Shown here piece by piece: positions 52,507-63,001 of a stretch of DNA of 64,000 nt. The position numbers and the translations under genes are program-made. This DNA is from Lachnospiraceae bacterium (GTDB taxonomy: Bacteria; Bacillota; Clostridia; Lachnospirales; Lachnospiraceae). The stretch is taken from assembly GCA_022845955.1 (NCBI GenBank), contig AP025576.1, forward strand, positions 4,836,001 through 4,900,000. The letters run 5' to 3'. Position 1 is the stretch's first letter; each line of letters opens with the position of its first letter. Under the pieces are notes generated by a model, which saw nothing but the letters and a program-made list of their open reading frames with translations, did not search any database and was not told where the DNA came from.

Positions 52507-54279
52507 TTATTGTTCCTCCTTTTTTTCATATCGTTTTTGTGTCTGGTGATAATATCCCAGAATAAACATTCCCTGTTCCTCCAAAGACAGCCTTCTCGGA
52601 TACGCGGAGCTCATTTCATCCGGCGCTTTGATTTTATCCTGCAGTCCCACCAACAGCTTTTCGTAATATATTTCTTTTCCTCTGTTGTTCAGCTTTCTTG
52701 TATGGCTGTTTTTCAGTTTTAACAAAATAGGGAAAATAGAAGCCGGTGTGGCACAGGCCGAATTGAAATATCTGTCCTTTATCGTGGCGTTTATCCCCGG
52801 ATTGGCATCCTCCTGAATCGCCTCCAGTACGGCAAACATCCTCCCTAATGTATAAGCGGTATTATTGCTGTCCTCATTAAGCGCCATAGTGATTTCCTCC
52901 TTATCACAAGTTGTATTTCTCAGCAGGAAGGCTTTAATAATCGCGGCTCTGCCACGTGTGATTTTATAAATACCGCTGCTGCTGTCATCCTGTTCCGACC
53001 GGATTCTTCCCATGACCGCCTGAAACAGGGAATTAGGATACCTGTCCCCCGAAATAACCGCCCGGTAAACCGCACCTGCCATATTGGGAGCCGGCTTTTT
53101 ATCCTTTGACTTTTTGTTTACTGTCTCCATCAGCATACGCCACACCCCCAGGTATCGGTTTTTATCCATCTGAGGTCTGACAATATCCATCCGATCGTAA
53201 TGTGCTTTCAGATTTTGCAGGATACTCCCAAAGCTATCCTGATAAAAAAAACGCACGGCAATTCTGGCCGCATTCGGAGCGAGTCCCAATATATAAAATC
53301 TTTGGGATAAGGAAATATTTTCGGCAACTCCTGAAACATGAACTGCCTTTCCCTCCTGCAGATTTTTAAAAACCCCATCCACAATCTCACAGTTGTCAGC
53401 TGTCGGTTCCGACATATTCAGGAAAATATCCTGATAGGCTTCCTCTCCGTCTTCCGACCAATAAACAATGGTCGTATCACCAATCACAGTGACATGCCGC
53501 CTGTCCGCCAGCAAATGATTCAAAGCCGTCGTATAGGCATAAACCGCATAACTGCCCACCGGCGCATTATAGCTTTGCTTTTTTCCATAGGACTCAAAGG
53601 CAGACTCGTTAAAAGATATCAATGCTGCCCCGCTGGGCTGTGCGCCCTGCACCCCCTTTATATTTCCATGAATCCGGGCAATTTCCGTTTTCTGCCCGGT
53701 TACCAGACAGGTGCCTGTGGCACCCTCGGCGGCGTTCGACCGGTGATCTTCCCATGCCCGTATTATGGAAATGTCGGTATGCGCATACCCATCCTCTGCC
53801 CAGAATACCAGATTGGAACCTGCCGTAATCTCGTCCAGTATTTCTGAAACACATGGATTTTCTGCCGCTTGATCCGGATCCCACCGTTCAAAAAACCGGA
53901 TTACTGCCAATGCCGCAGGACAATCTGCTTCCTTCAGGATATCCAGATGCTTCTCTTTGGCGCATAGAAAGCATTCTTTTGAGCGCTCCGGTTTTCCTTT
54001 ATTGTCAATTCCCAGAAAATAGCTGGAATTATCACATAAAAAATTAGCGGCCACCCCTGAAGATCGGGTTACCATCTGGGGAACCTTCAGGTTCTGTGGT
54101 TCCCAGACGGTTTTCCTTCCTTTCTGCTTTTCTTCCTTCAAGGAAATAACCCGCTTTAGCTCCCCATCGGGAGATAACTCCAGCGCAAAGGATACCCTTG
54201 CATTACACCAGCCCGGCCGGGTAATTTCTCCCCTTTGCTCAAGAGCTTCATAATATTGCACCAGCGACTGCAATATCAT
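52507..54279 (-). CDS. cas8c: Cascade large subunit Cas8c (Csd1)
   Basis: 590 residues. MILQSLVQYYEALEQRGEI is the typical beginning of Csd1; an internal CFLCAKEKHLDIL segment and C-terminal helices (about 430-590) follow. It recognises PAM DNA in the type I-C effector. In this type a small Cas11 is often made from an internal start within the 3' part; I did not find a clear ribosome site that would prove it here. It overlaps cas5c by four bases. Confidence 0.92.
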   Translation of the reverse strand: MILQSLVQYYEALEQRGEITRPGWCNARVSFALELSPDGELKRVISLKEEKQKGRKTVWEPQNLKVPQMVTRSSGVAANFLCDNSSYFLGIDNKGKPERSKECFLCAKEKHLDILKEADCPAALAVIRFFERWDPDQAAENPCVSEILDEITAGSNLVFWAEDGYAHTDISIIRAWEDHRSNAAEGATGTCLVTGQKTEIARIHGNIKGVQGAQPSGAALISFNESAFESYGKKQSYNAPVGSYAVYAYTTALNHLLADRRHVTVIGDTTIVYWSEDGEEAYQDIFLNMSEPTADNCEIVDGVFKNLQEGKAVHVSGVAENISLSQRFYILGLAPNAARIAVRFFYQDSFGSILQNLKAHYDRMDIVRPQMDKNRYLGVWRMLMETVNKKSKDKKPAPNMAGAVYRAVISGDRYPNSLFQAVMGRIRSEQDDSSSGIYKITRGRAAIIKAFLLRNTTCDKEEITMALNEDSNNTAYTLGRMFAVLEAIQEDANPGINATIKDRYFNSACATPASIFPILLKLKNSHTRKLNNRGKEIYYEKLLVGLQDKIKAPDEMSSAYPRRLSLEEQGMFILGYYHQTQKRYEKKEEQ

Positions 54280-54935
54280 CGAACCACCTCACAATCCCTT
54301 ATATCCAAAACACCGTCCCTCAGTTCAGCCCTGAAAAACATAGGCTGTATTTCTTCCGGGTTGGAATAATCAAAATCATAAAGCATATATCCCAGATCCT
54401 TTACCTCTCCCGGATAAGCCGTATCTATTTTCTCGTCTTCCCATAAAGCAAAATTGGCGGGAAACTCCCTGCAGCCCAGATACGGCATGTGATAACACTC
54501 CCCTTTACGGAGACGCCGCATGATAATATCCTTAAATTTACCCGGATTATCGCTGCCATTGGCCTGTTCCGTCATTTCAAAATGTGCTTCTATCACATAT
54601 TCCACTTCTCTCAGCAAAATAGCGGCTCTTTGCACAATTTCTTCCTTACTGCTGATATAGAGCGGCTTATCTCCCCCATTCATGACTTGTAACACATTGC
54701 TTGCCAGTACCTTGCTTTTTACCTCATTCCTGCGGACACTGGTAAAACAGATCGGCTTTCTGACATGGATTTTATCAATCACCCAACGCAGTCCGGGATG
54801 CCAATAAATCGCTTCCAGTATCCCTCTGGCCGCAGAGGGTGTCATCACATCGTAGCTGCACCGCTCCACCTTCATTTCCGGGCGGGAAAAAAGTGCCAGT
54901 TCCCCCCACACCCGTACTTTTACACCATGGCTCAT
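54276..54935 (-). CDS. cas5c: Cas5c, repeat endoribonuclease of type I-C
   Basis: 219 residues with RAMP-type folds: VRVWGELALFSRPEMKVERC, YDVMTPSAARGILEAIYWHP and FPANFALWE. In type I-C, Cas5c replaces Cas6 and cuts the repeat at the base of its stem to leave the 11-base handle ending ATTGAAAT. The unusual variety of four repeat stems in the window must be handled by this one protein unless another enzyme exists. GGAGG is six bases before the ATG. Confidence 0.93.
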   Translation of the reverse strand: MSHGVKVRVWGELALFSRPEMKVERCSYDVMTPSAARGILEAIYWHPGLRWVIDKIHVRKPICFTSVRRNEVKSKVLASNVLQVMNGGDKPLYISSKEEIVQRAAILLREVEYVIEAHFEMTEQANGSDNPGKFKDIIMRRLRKGECYHMPYLGCREFPANFALWEDEKIDTAYPGEVKDLGYMLYDFDYSNPEEIQPMFFRAELRDGVLDIRDCEVVR

Positions 54936-54964
54936 GTATGTCCTCCTCTCCTTATATTAGTATT

Positions 54965-57103
54965 TTAAAATATGACTGCTTCCCCTCTTTCCACCTGTAT
55001 CTGAAGCCCCATTTCTTCCGAATACTGCTCTTTATTTCTCAATACATAAAAACCAGGCGCAATGGCCTCCAGCCTGCCTGCACCATTTAATTTATCAAAA
55101 TCCTGCTCATACACATTGACACAATATTGTCCCGTATCTCTGATAAGCTGACGGGAATATTCCCCTCTCCGGATGCGCTCCGCCAGTAATTGAGCCTCCG
55201 GTTCCCGGTCTATCAAAATAGTTGTTGTATCATTTTCAATCAGACGGAACTGTTTTGCCACCGTTGCAAAAGGAAATAACAAGGATCTTCGTCCTTCTTC
55301 CATCTGTCCAACAATATTTTTGGCATCCAGTCCTTCTCCCCGAAAATGATACAGACGGCTAAAATAATCTGCTATTGCCTCCAAGGAAGCGATATCATCA
55401 TACGTTTCCGCCACCTGTCCCGATATGGAAACCGGCAGCTTTAATGACTGTGGAATGTGATTTTCCTCAGTCTTATCCAGGGTGAAAATCGTTGTCACAC
55501 AAGTTTCTTTCTGTCGCCTTCCTTCCCTGTTGCATCTTCCCGCAGCCTGTATCATCGAATCCACACCAGCCAGCTCCCGGAATACGGAAGGAAAATCAAA
55601 ATCCACGCCGGCTTCTACCAAACTGGTGGCGATAAGCCTGCAGGGAAGCCCCTTGTCCAACCGGTCTCTGATAATTGTAAGAAGCTTTTTCCGGTGCCTG
55701 GGATACATAAAAGTGGACAGGTGATAAGTACCTTCTTCTTCCTGCAGCATTCCAAAAATCCGCTGAACACCTTTTCTGCTGTTCAAAATACAAAGTACCT
55801 GTGTATGTTCCTTAAGCTGCTCTGTCAGCTCTGCCTCCGCGATTTCTCCCACATTCCGGAATACGGTCCGCCTGAAAAAGTCATATTGCTCCTGAACCCT
55901 GGGGCATATTTCAGCCACATTCAACTGGGGCGGGAAAAAGGACTGCAGGGAGGGCTGGGTGGCTGTACAAAGCACCACCGTACTATGATAGTTATATACC
56001 AGTTCACTAATGGCCTGAATACAGGGCTTTAAATAATTGACCGGCAGCATCTGTGCTTCATCAAATATAATAACACTGTCAGCCATATTATGAAGTTTTC
56101 TGCATTTAGTAGATTTATTGGAAAATAAAGATTCAAAAAACTGAACATTAGTCGTAACCACTACAGGACAATCCCAGTTTTCAGCCGCAAGCTGAATCTT
56201 ATTCAGTTTATCCGGATCTTCATAAACAACATTGCAATGATCCTCCAGAACATTTCCGTCTCCCAGAATTTCCTTAAAAATCTGCGCATTTTGTTCAATA
56301 ATACTAGTGTATGGAATTACGTATATAACTCTAACCAATTTATGCTTCCGGGCATGTTGAAGGGCAAATGCAAGGGAAGACACTGTTTTCCCCCCGCCTG
56401 TAGGAACGGTCAGCCGGAATATTCCCTGCTCTTCCTTTCCCCTCTCCAGGCATGCTTTCAATATTTCTGTCCTTCTGCCGTTCACAGTGGAAAGCTCCTC
56501 ATTTTTGAGCCAGGATTCCACATACAAATACAACCGTTCAAACAAAGTCTCTATGGAGTCAAATTTTCCTCTGCCTGCACATCCGTCCGTCATGAATGCT
56601 TCTGTATCCAGGTAATCTGCATCAACCAAACAGGAAAATAACATACGAATAAAAAAAGAGAGGCTGAAACCTCCTTTTCCCAACGGTTTGAGCGGCGGCG
56701 CTTTAAACGCAGGAATCGTAACCTCATTACGAAATTCCTGATAATCATCCAACTCTTTCTGCATTCTTCCTTTTAATGTGGCCTCTCCGCCTGTATCGGC
56801 CGCACTTCCCCCGTCTAAAAGACCGGAATGATGGCCCGATATACAATAGGCGCCAACGTAATTGTTTTTTTGATACAATTCTTTAGCACCGGCAGTGGCG
56901 TGGTCGGTTATCTTACCTCCATGAAGACGCTTTTGAAAACCGTCTGAATATTTTCCGATATCATGCAGCAGGCCACAGCCATATCCCCAGTCCCCTGAAT
57001 CGAATGCAGATGCAAATCTGCATGCTAAATCTGCGGTTCCTTTCAGGTGTTCCAGAATACTTTGTTCCCGCAGGCCGTCTTCACTAATATGTGCTAAGAA
57101 CAT
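54965..57103 (-). CDS. cas3: CRISPR-associated helicase/nuclease Cas3 (HD plus helicase)
   Basis: 712 residues. The HD nuclease domain (1-200) has H19, HD at 47-48 and HH at 91-92. The SF2 helicase follows, with TVPTGGGKT (233-240), IIFDEAQML (DEAQ 348-351) and AAGRCNREGR. It degrades target DNA after Cascade binding. It is the first gene of the seven-gene operon, with 29 bp to cas5c, and all domains appear intact. Confidence 0.95.
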   Translation of the reverse strand: MFLAHISEDGLREQSILEHLKGTADLACRFASAFDSGDWGYGCGLLHDIGKYSDGFQKRLHGGKITDHATAGAKELYQKNNYVGAYCISGHHSGLLDGGSAADTGGEATLKGRMQKELDDYQEFRNEVTIPAFKAPPLKPLGKGGFSLSFFIRMLFSCLVDADYLDTEAFMTDGCAGRGKFDSIETLFERLYLYVESWLKNEELSTVNGRRTEILKACLERGKEEQGIFRLTVPTGGGKTVSSLAFALQHARKHKLVRVIYVIPYTSIIEQNAQIFKEILGDGNVLEDHCNVVYEDPDKLNKIQLAAENWDCPVVVTTNVQFFESLFSNKSTKCRKLHNMADSVIIFDEAQMLPVNYLKPCIQAISELVYNYHSTVVLCTATQPSLQSFFPPQLNVAEICPRVQEQYDFFRRTVFRNVGEIAEAELTEQLKEHTQVLCILNSRKGVQRIFGMLQEEEGTYHLSTFMYPRHRKKLLTIIRDRLDKGLPCRLIATSLVEAGVDFDFPSVFRELAGVDSMIQAAGRCNREGRRQKETCVTTIFTLDKTEENHIPQSLKLPVSISGQVAETYDDIASLEAIADYFSRLYHFRGEGLDAKNIVGQMEEGRRSLLFPFATVAKQFRLIENDTTTILIDREPEAQLLAERIRRGEYSRQLIRDTGQYCVNVYEQDFDKLNGAGRLEAIAPGFYVLRNKEQYSEEMGLQIQVERGEAVIF

Positions 57104-57399
57104 AGTCCCTCCTGTAATTCAGCGTTACTCTTTTGTTTATTTTTACATGTTTTATTTTATCACGTTACTATGATTTTGTCTATTATGAATAATTAAAAAT
57201 TATACCAAAAAACAATTACAGGCATTACGTACACTGTGCCACTTATATACTGTTACTTCAAGAAAAATAAGAAATGGGTTTACTCCCGGGATTTGGACTT
57301 CTGAAATTTAGGGAACTTAGCTCTAATTAAATGAGGGTACTAATATCCATGGCAATCGAGTAATGGCTAAACAGAGGCAGGAGATTGCTCTGGATTTAG
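57104..57399 (-). promoter_or_regulatory. Presumed cas operon promoter region
   Basis: AT-rich stretch between cas3 and the trailer of array 3. No gene. The cas promoter should lie here, but several AT-rich candidates exist and none stands out. Confidence 0.4.
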
Positions 57400-59012
57400 A
57401 TTGTAATCCGGGAGGCCGCGAAAGCCTCAAACCGGCTGTCATGAAGGGCGGCGGTATACTCCTTATTTCAATCCACGAGACCGTGAAAGCCTCGACCTGA
57501 TTTTTATGAAGTGCAGCGTAGATCAATTCTATTTCAATCCACGAGGCCGTGAAAGCCTCGACATATAAAACCGTGCAGCGACGCAGAAGCAACTTCAATT
57601 TCAATCCACGAGGCCGTGAAAGCCTCGACGTGGTTTACAGTGGCACACAACCGTATAAACATATTTCAATCCACGAGGTCGTGAAAGCCTCGACGACTTT
57701 TGGGGGGGCATTCCTGACGCGTTCCGAAAATTTCAATCCACGAGGCCGCGAAAGCCTCGACCGGATCCGGACAGGCCGGTAGAAGGGCTGTTTAAAATTT
57801 CAATCCACCAGGCCGTGAAAGCCTCGACGGTATGAACACAGAGTATTCTGTTGTTGCCAAGAGATTTCAATCCACGAGGCCGTGAAAGCCTCGACCAAAT
57901 GTACAGTCTGCAGGTGGAGCTTGCCAATATTTCAATCCACGAGGCCGTGAAAGCCTCGACCGCAGTTCCGGGGCATTATAAACATCTGCCATACATTTCA
58001 ATCCACGAGGCCGTGAAAGCCTCGACCATCCGCATTGCTCGCAAAAAACGTACCGATAACATTTCAATCCACGAGGCCGTGAAAGCCTCGACAAGGTCAC
58101 TTCCTTTAATTAGGTTGTGTGGATTATTTCAATCCACGAGGCCGTGAAAGCCTCGACATGGAACATTCAGGCAGACAGCTATTTCCAGTTGGGATTTCAA
58201 TCCACGAGGCCGTGAAAGCCTCGACCCAATATTACTTCAGACATTGGTATAGATAATGATTTCAATCCACGAGGCCGTGAAAGCCTCGACCGATCCTCCT
58301 TTTCTTTTGGTACTATCGGAAGAATTTCAATCCACGAGGCCGTGAAAGCCTCGACAGATATGGAAGGGATAAAGGATGCAGAAATCAGCATTTCAATCCA
58401 CGAGGCCGTGAAAGCCTCGACTATATAAATATTTATATCGGAGTGATAAATACTATTTCAATCCACGAGGCCGTGAAAGCCTCGACGATGCCATTAAGGC
58501 AGAAGCGTACTACCGGAGAATTTCAATCCACGAGGCCGTGAAAGCCTCGACGAAAAACTCCTGTGCCTAATTCCTACTGAAAAAGATTTCAATCCACGAG
58601 GCCGTGAAAGCCTCGACATATGTTATTCTCACGTTTTTTCCTCCTTAATAATTTCAATCCACGAGGCCGTGAAAGCCTCGACACAGATTAATCAACTCGT
58701 CTTCCGGCAGTTCCATATTTCAATCCACGAGGCCGTGAAAGCCTCGACGTTGATAGCGCCAATGAATGCGTTTTTAATTTTATTTCAATCCACGAGGCCG
58801 TGAAAGCCTCGACTCGTGGAGGATTTACAACTGCGGTGCAGAGTCTATATTTCAATCCACGAGGCCGTGAAAGCCTCGACTGACGGATTACAAGACAGCG
58901 TGCAGGTTAATCCGGATTTCAATCCACGAGGCCGTGAAAGCCTCGACGGAGTTTTTCCGGCATGAGCGTAGTCAAATGGCATTTCAATCCACGAGGCCGT
59001 GAAAGCCTCGAC
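57400..59012 (-). CRISPR. CRISPR array 3, 24 intact units and one decayed unit
   Basis: 32-bp repeats with, in crRNA sense, the stem CGAGGC-TTTCACG-GCCTCG and the same GTGGATTGAAAT tail. The outermost unit (57400-57432) is decayed, and units at 57465, 57663, 57730 and 57797 have single changes. Spacers are 33-36 bp. The trailer lies 300 bp upstream of cas3 and the leader is at the right. Confidence 0.97.
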
Positions 59013-59182
59013 TGCAAATATCACCAAAAATAAAACCACAAAAAGTATAATACTATACTTTTTGCACAATTCCATTAACTATATATAAAAATAAGTTTCT
59101 ATAACAATTATATCCGCCCACTATTCAGTATTTTCACGGTGCGAATCCCCCTATGTTTTTATGTGCACTTCACATTCGCACC
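59013..59182 (-). promoter_or_regulatory. Leader of array 3
   Basis: AT-rich; the GGTGCGAAT/ATTCGCACC inverted repeat lies at 59138-59182, about 125 bp from the newest repeat. A strong local dyad, AAAAAGTATAATACTATACTTTTT-like (about 59038-59062), is peculiar to this leader. Confidence 0.75.
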
Positions 59183-59604
59183 ATAAAATCTTCTATCCAC
59201 TTGAGACTAAAATCACCATACTTTCCTATCTTTGCTCGATTATTTACTCAAAAACTAATTTATTCTTATTATACCACAATATTATTTGCTTCTTTAGTCT
59301 ATATTTTATCATACTATAACGAAATATGTTTGAATATATTGCAGGTGAAATAATCATAATAGGTTCGCTTAAAAATTCCGTTTATAAGAGGTCAAAACAC
59401 ATTTTAAAATGTTGTATTGCGCCCTTTTGAAAATATGTTCTGCAAGCCGCTTGCTGCAATGCCAATTTTATCCCTACTGAGTAACAAGAAAGCATCATAA
59501 TTGAAGAAAGAACAAAGAAAATCAAACTTTTCGATAGCGGCGTACCTGTTCACTTTATTGCCCGCAAAAACGGCTGTTCCTGCTACACTCGTTTCGCCAA
59601 ATAC
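59183..59604. other. Gene-free stretch between array 3 leader and phosphoesterase gene
   Basis: No gene is supported. From about 59490 to 59600 the plus strand reads RTKKIKLFDSGVPVHFIA and further residues without a start or a recognised family; it may be a fragment of a lost gene. The 59153-59353 open frame is AT-rich and has no ribosome site. Confidence 0.35.
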
Positions 59605-60519
59605 TTATTTTGCAATATAAACAGATGAAGTTTTTGGCTCAATAGAAACTCCATTCCATGTATTCCCCATGCCAATATCTTGAGGAGTGGTATCTAAATA
59701 TTGTCCGTCCATTCCTGAAATTGTTACATTAAACTCCCCGTCCACAGACACGATAATATGTAATGCTTGCTTATAAAGTATCAGGTTTTTAAGATATGGA
59801 TATTTAGCATGTATTTCATCACTGTAACGATAATTTCCCTTTATCCCTTGCCAAATGTACGAAGCAGAGTTTAGTGAATAATAGCAAATACCGTTAATAG
59901 TTATGACTGAATCACCATGGTCATTCCCATTTAAACAGAGCAGAACTTTCTTGTCTATTACATTTTCATTTTCTAAAATAGTACGGATTTCACCTCTATT
60001 AACGATTCCTCTTGACGTTGTACCAACCATATGGTCGTTTGATAAACTTTGGTGAGTACAAATAATATAATGATATCTCTCGTCAGAAAGTTCCTTTTTT
60101 AACCAATCAATTTGTTCAGGTGGAAGATATGGACATTGATCTTTTGCTTTTCTCTTATTTAATTTACATTCTGGCAATATTCCGTTGCTTGTTTTAACAT
60201 AATTTGCATCTAAAAATATAAACTTTACATTTTCATGTACAACTGAGTAGTACCCACTTGATAATCCTAAAAAATTTAAGGCTACTTGCGGTAAGCAAAA
60301 ATCTGTATTATGGTTTCCAATACTAAAATAACATGGAATCCCCGAATTAGAAATTTTATCAATTAAATGTCGATTTCCAGAAATAGGATTACAAAGATCA
60401 CCTAATTCTATAATAAAGTCAACATTATTTTCTTTGAAATCATTTAATAATTCATCTATTCGTTTGTCGCCATCTGGAATTACATCATAGTGTAAATCTG
60501 TAAAAACACCAAATTTCAT
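59605..60519 (-). CDS. Calcineurin-like metallophosphoesterase
   Basis: 304 residues. Motifs in order: FTDLHYD near residue 6, IELGDLCNP near 38, SIGNHNTDF near 67, an ICTHQSLS histidine and GNDHGD in place of the usual GHxH. The fold is that of a class III phosphodiesterase; no signal peptide, so cytoplasmic. Codon use is strikingly AT-rich compared with the flanking non-array genes, suggesting transfer. It stands alone between CRISPR arrays 3 and 4 on the same strand as the cas genes. I see no link to CRISPR function beyond position. GGAAGG lies 11 bases before the ATG. Confidence 0.78.
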   Translation of the reverse strand: MKFGVFTDLHYDVIPDGDKRIDELLNDFKENNVDFIIELGDLCNPISGNRHLIDKISNSGIPCYFSIGNHNTDFCLPQVALNFLGLSSGYYSVVHENVKFIFLDANYVKTSNGILPECKLNKRKAKDQCPYLPPEQIDWLKKELSDERYHYIICTHQSLSNDHMVGTTSRGIVNRGEIRTILENENVIDKKVLLCLNGNDHGDSVITINGICYYSLNSASYIWQGIKGNYRYSDEIHAKYPYLKNLILYKQALHIIVSVDGEFNVTISGMDGQYLDTTPQDIGMGNTWNGVSIEPKTSSVYIAK

Positions 60520-61049
60520 TAAGAACTTTCCTTCCCATTATATACATTTTCTATAGATTTCCTCAACAAACTTAACATTAATTTCACCTTTATTTTACCC
60601 TATGCTTACTATTCAATTTTCTAATAACAATCAGGAAAAGAATGTTGGGAAGCGAATAAACCAGATTCATAAAGCAGATATAGTCAACACGTATTCCGTT
60701 AAATCATAACTTACACTTTATCTTAAATTTTTTGAAAGCATTCATTGAGCAGGGGTGTTAAAAAGTGTCAAACCGAATTTTTAACTAAATAATTTGGAAC
60801 TAGATAGACCATGTAAGTCAGTATTTATATGTTCTTTCAAAGTTTCACAATTTTTTATGACTCAAAATTAAATACATACAAAAATTCAAAAATATTTATT
60901 TTAAATAATTATCTAATTTACCATTTTTTAATGCTTATTATACTACTTAACAGTTATTTTAAGGACTAATCATAGTTTATAACTTCTAAAATACAAGAAT
61001 AAATACATTTAATAATGAAGATTTTCTTCAACTTTTGATTAACTAAATT
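60520..61049. other. AT-rich stretch without genes
   Basis: Very AT-rich. No open frame with a ribosome site, no repeat and no RNA gene recognised. It holds the promoter of the leftward phosphoesterase gene near 60540-60600. Confidence 0.45.
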
Positions 61050-61691
61050 TTTTCATTCCATAAAGCATACAAAGTTTTCGACGGTATACCGTGTATTCCA
61101 ATTGCTAAAAAATGCAGGTTTTCATTCCACGAGGCCCGCAAAGGCCTCGACATCGGAAAACGACTTGTGGCAGAAGTACTGTACATTTCAATCCACGAGA
61201 CCCACAAAGGCCTCGACACTGATTGCCGCCAATACATACCGGGATAAGACGATTTCAATCCACGAGACCCACAAAGGCCTCGACGGTGTAGTAAAGGTAA
61301 ATACCATGTTGGACAATGATTTCAATCCACGAGACCCACAAAGGCCTCGACTTTACGGACAAAAAACAGACCTGGGATGGTTCGACATTTCAATCCACGA
61401 GACCCACAAAGGCCTCGACGCATACCGAGTCCGGCAGGACAAGCCGGCAATGTAAATTTCAATCCACGAGACCCACAAAGGCCTCGACAAAAATGCTGGA
61501 ACTGTACGGGTATGCCGACAGCATTTCAATCCACGAGACCCACAAAGGCCTCGACCGGCGGTTGCGCATGGTTACGCATGGTTTCGCATATTTCAATCCA
61601 CGAGACCCACAAAGGCCTCGACGTAAAAATGCTGGAACTGTACGGGTATGCGGACAGCATTTCAATCCACGAGACCCACAAAGGCCTCGAC
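61050..61691 (-). CRISPR. CRISPR array 4, eight intact units and two decayed units
   Basis: 33-bp repeats. In crRNA sense the stem is CGAGGCC-TTTGTG-GGTCTCG with one G-T pair, and the tail is the same GTGGATTGAAAT. The two oldest units (61050-61082, 61119-61151) read TTTTCATTCC in place of the handle. Spacers run 34-36 bp. The spacers at 61489-61522 and 61623-61658 are nearly the same sequence. The leader is at the right. Confidence 0.95.
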
Positions 61692-61863
61692 AGCAAAAAT
61701 ATGCAACAAATCTTCTCGTAACCCTAAACAAACTATCTACTTTTCACATATTATATCATCTTTCTATCCATATGTCATGCAGCAACAAACCATATTATAA
61801 CATTTCTCCCCTTATATTGGTGCGAGTCCTCCCGTAATTTCATGTACGCTACCCATTCGCACC
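61692..61863 (-). promoter_or_regulatory. Leader of array 4
   Basis: Begins AGCAAAAATATGCA. The inverted repeat, here GGTGCGAGT and ATTCGCACC, lies at 61819-61863, 128 bp from the newest repeat. One arm base has diverged. Confidence 0.75.
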
Positions 61864-63001
61864 AACGATTTTCCCACCTGATTATATAATCAATTATATT
61901 TTTATACCAGCTTCCTTCTTTTTCCTTCTCTATAATCCAATTATTCATTTCAGTCACGTTTTCTTCCGCTGCTCTCTCCTGCTTAATTTAGATGGAAAGC
62001 CTATGCTCCTTAATATCAATACCATAATGTCTCCCTTGCATAAAATTAAAGGTTGTATTGTAGAATTTTTATTAACGCAATAACATTTTCCAGCCCATTC
62101 CCCGCCGCTTTCCCATTCCCTCCTCTCCCTTCTTATCTTTCTTTCCTAGACCCTCTACCAAATTAACTACAGATCATTTTTAATATCCACCTTTTATTGC
62201 AAGTTAATTTGCTGATTGAAGAAACAGTCCGCTTATAATTAACATACTTGCCTGGTCTTTTGGATTTACAACTACTATTAAAATTCAGGATTCCGGACAT
62301 ACATCAAGTTATATCGCAACAGATATAACAAAAGACTGTGTTTCCCCTTTGAAAGAGAAGAACCGGTACATATGCTCTCATAATGTTAATCGAATATAAC
62401 CAGAACAAATGATTCAGTAAGAGGATGATTTCTGAAACTTTATGGCGAAAGAATCACCTATAGTTAGCCGATTAAAATAATATAAGCCTATCAGATAACA
62501 TCCTATTATGAACTATAGGATTAACAGAAACAGAAAAAGATTGCAATGTATCAGATATCATAACCTATATTCCCGATTAACACGCGGTAAAAATAATAAA
62601 AAACTTTTACTGCATCATTTTTTTAGTAAGCCAAGCCAATACACCTCGCCAAATAAAAATAACTATATAATAAAATATAAAATACGTTTTATCAATAATA
62701 TTTTTTTATTTGCAAAGCCTGGATTATAGTATGGGCAATCAAACCAATTCAATAAAATTCCAACAGCAATTAGTTTCACCCACGCCATATAACAAAACCT
62801 TTACCAACTCCGGAGCCACCTCCCGTCAAAAAAACTCTCATTCACTCCCGTTTTCTCCTCTTCACTCTTACCAAGAATTTCCTTCCTATTTTTCATATGC
62901 AAGTGTATAATTAATGTAGATTTCTTCGTAATAAACTAACTGTTCTCCAATAAACAAATATTCGTGTCCCCATTATCACGAGCCACTATGAGGTGTAATA
63001 T
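61864..63001. other. Long gene-free AT-rich stretch
   Basis: About 1.1 kb with no supported gene. Open frames at 62508-62729 and 62710-62910 are AT-rich, lack ribosome sites and resemble nothing known to me. The last bases contain AGGTG (62991-62995) for the next gene. Confidence 0.5.

Noticed and set aside
62508-62910. Two AT-rich open frames in the gap before the PAS gene
   Set aside because: No ribosome site, biased Asn/Lys/Ile composition expected from AT-rich non-coding DNA.
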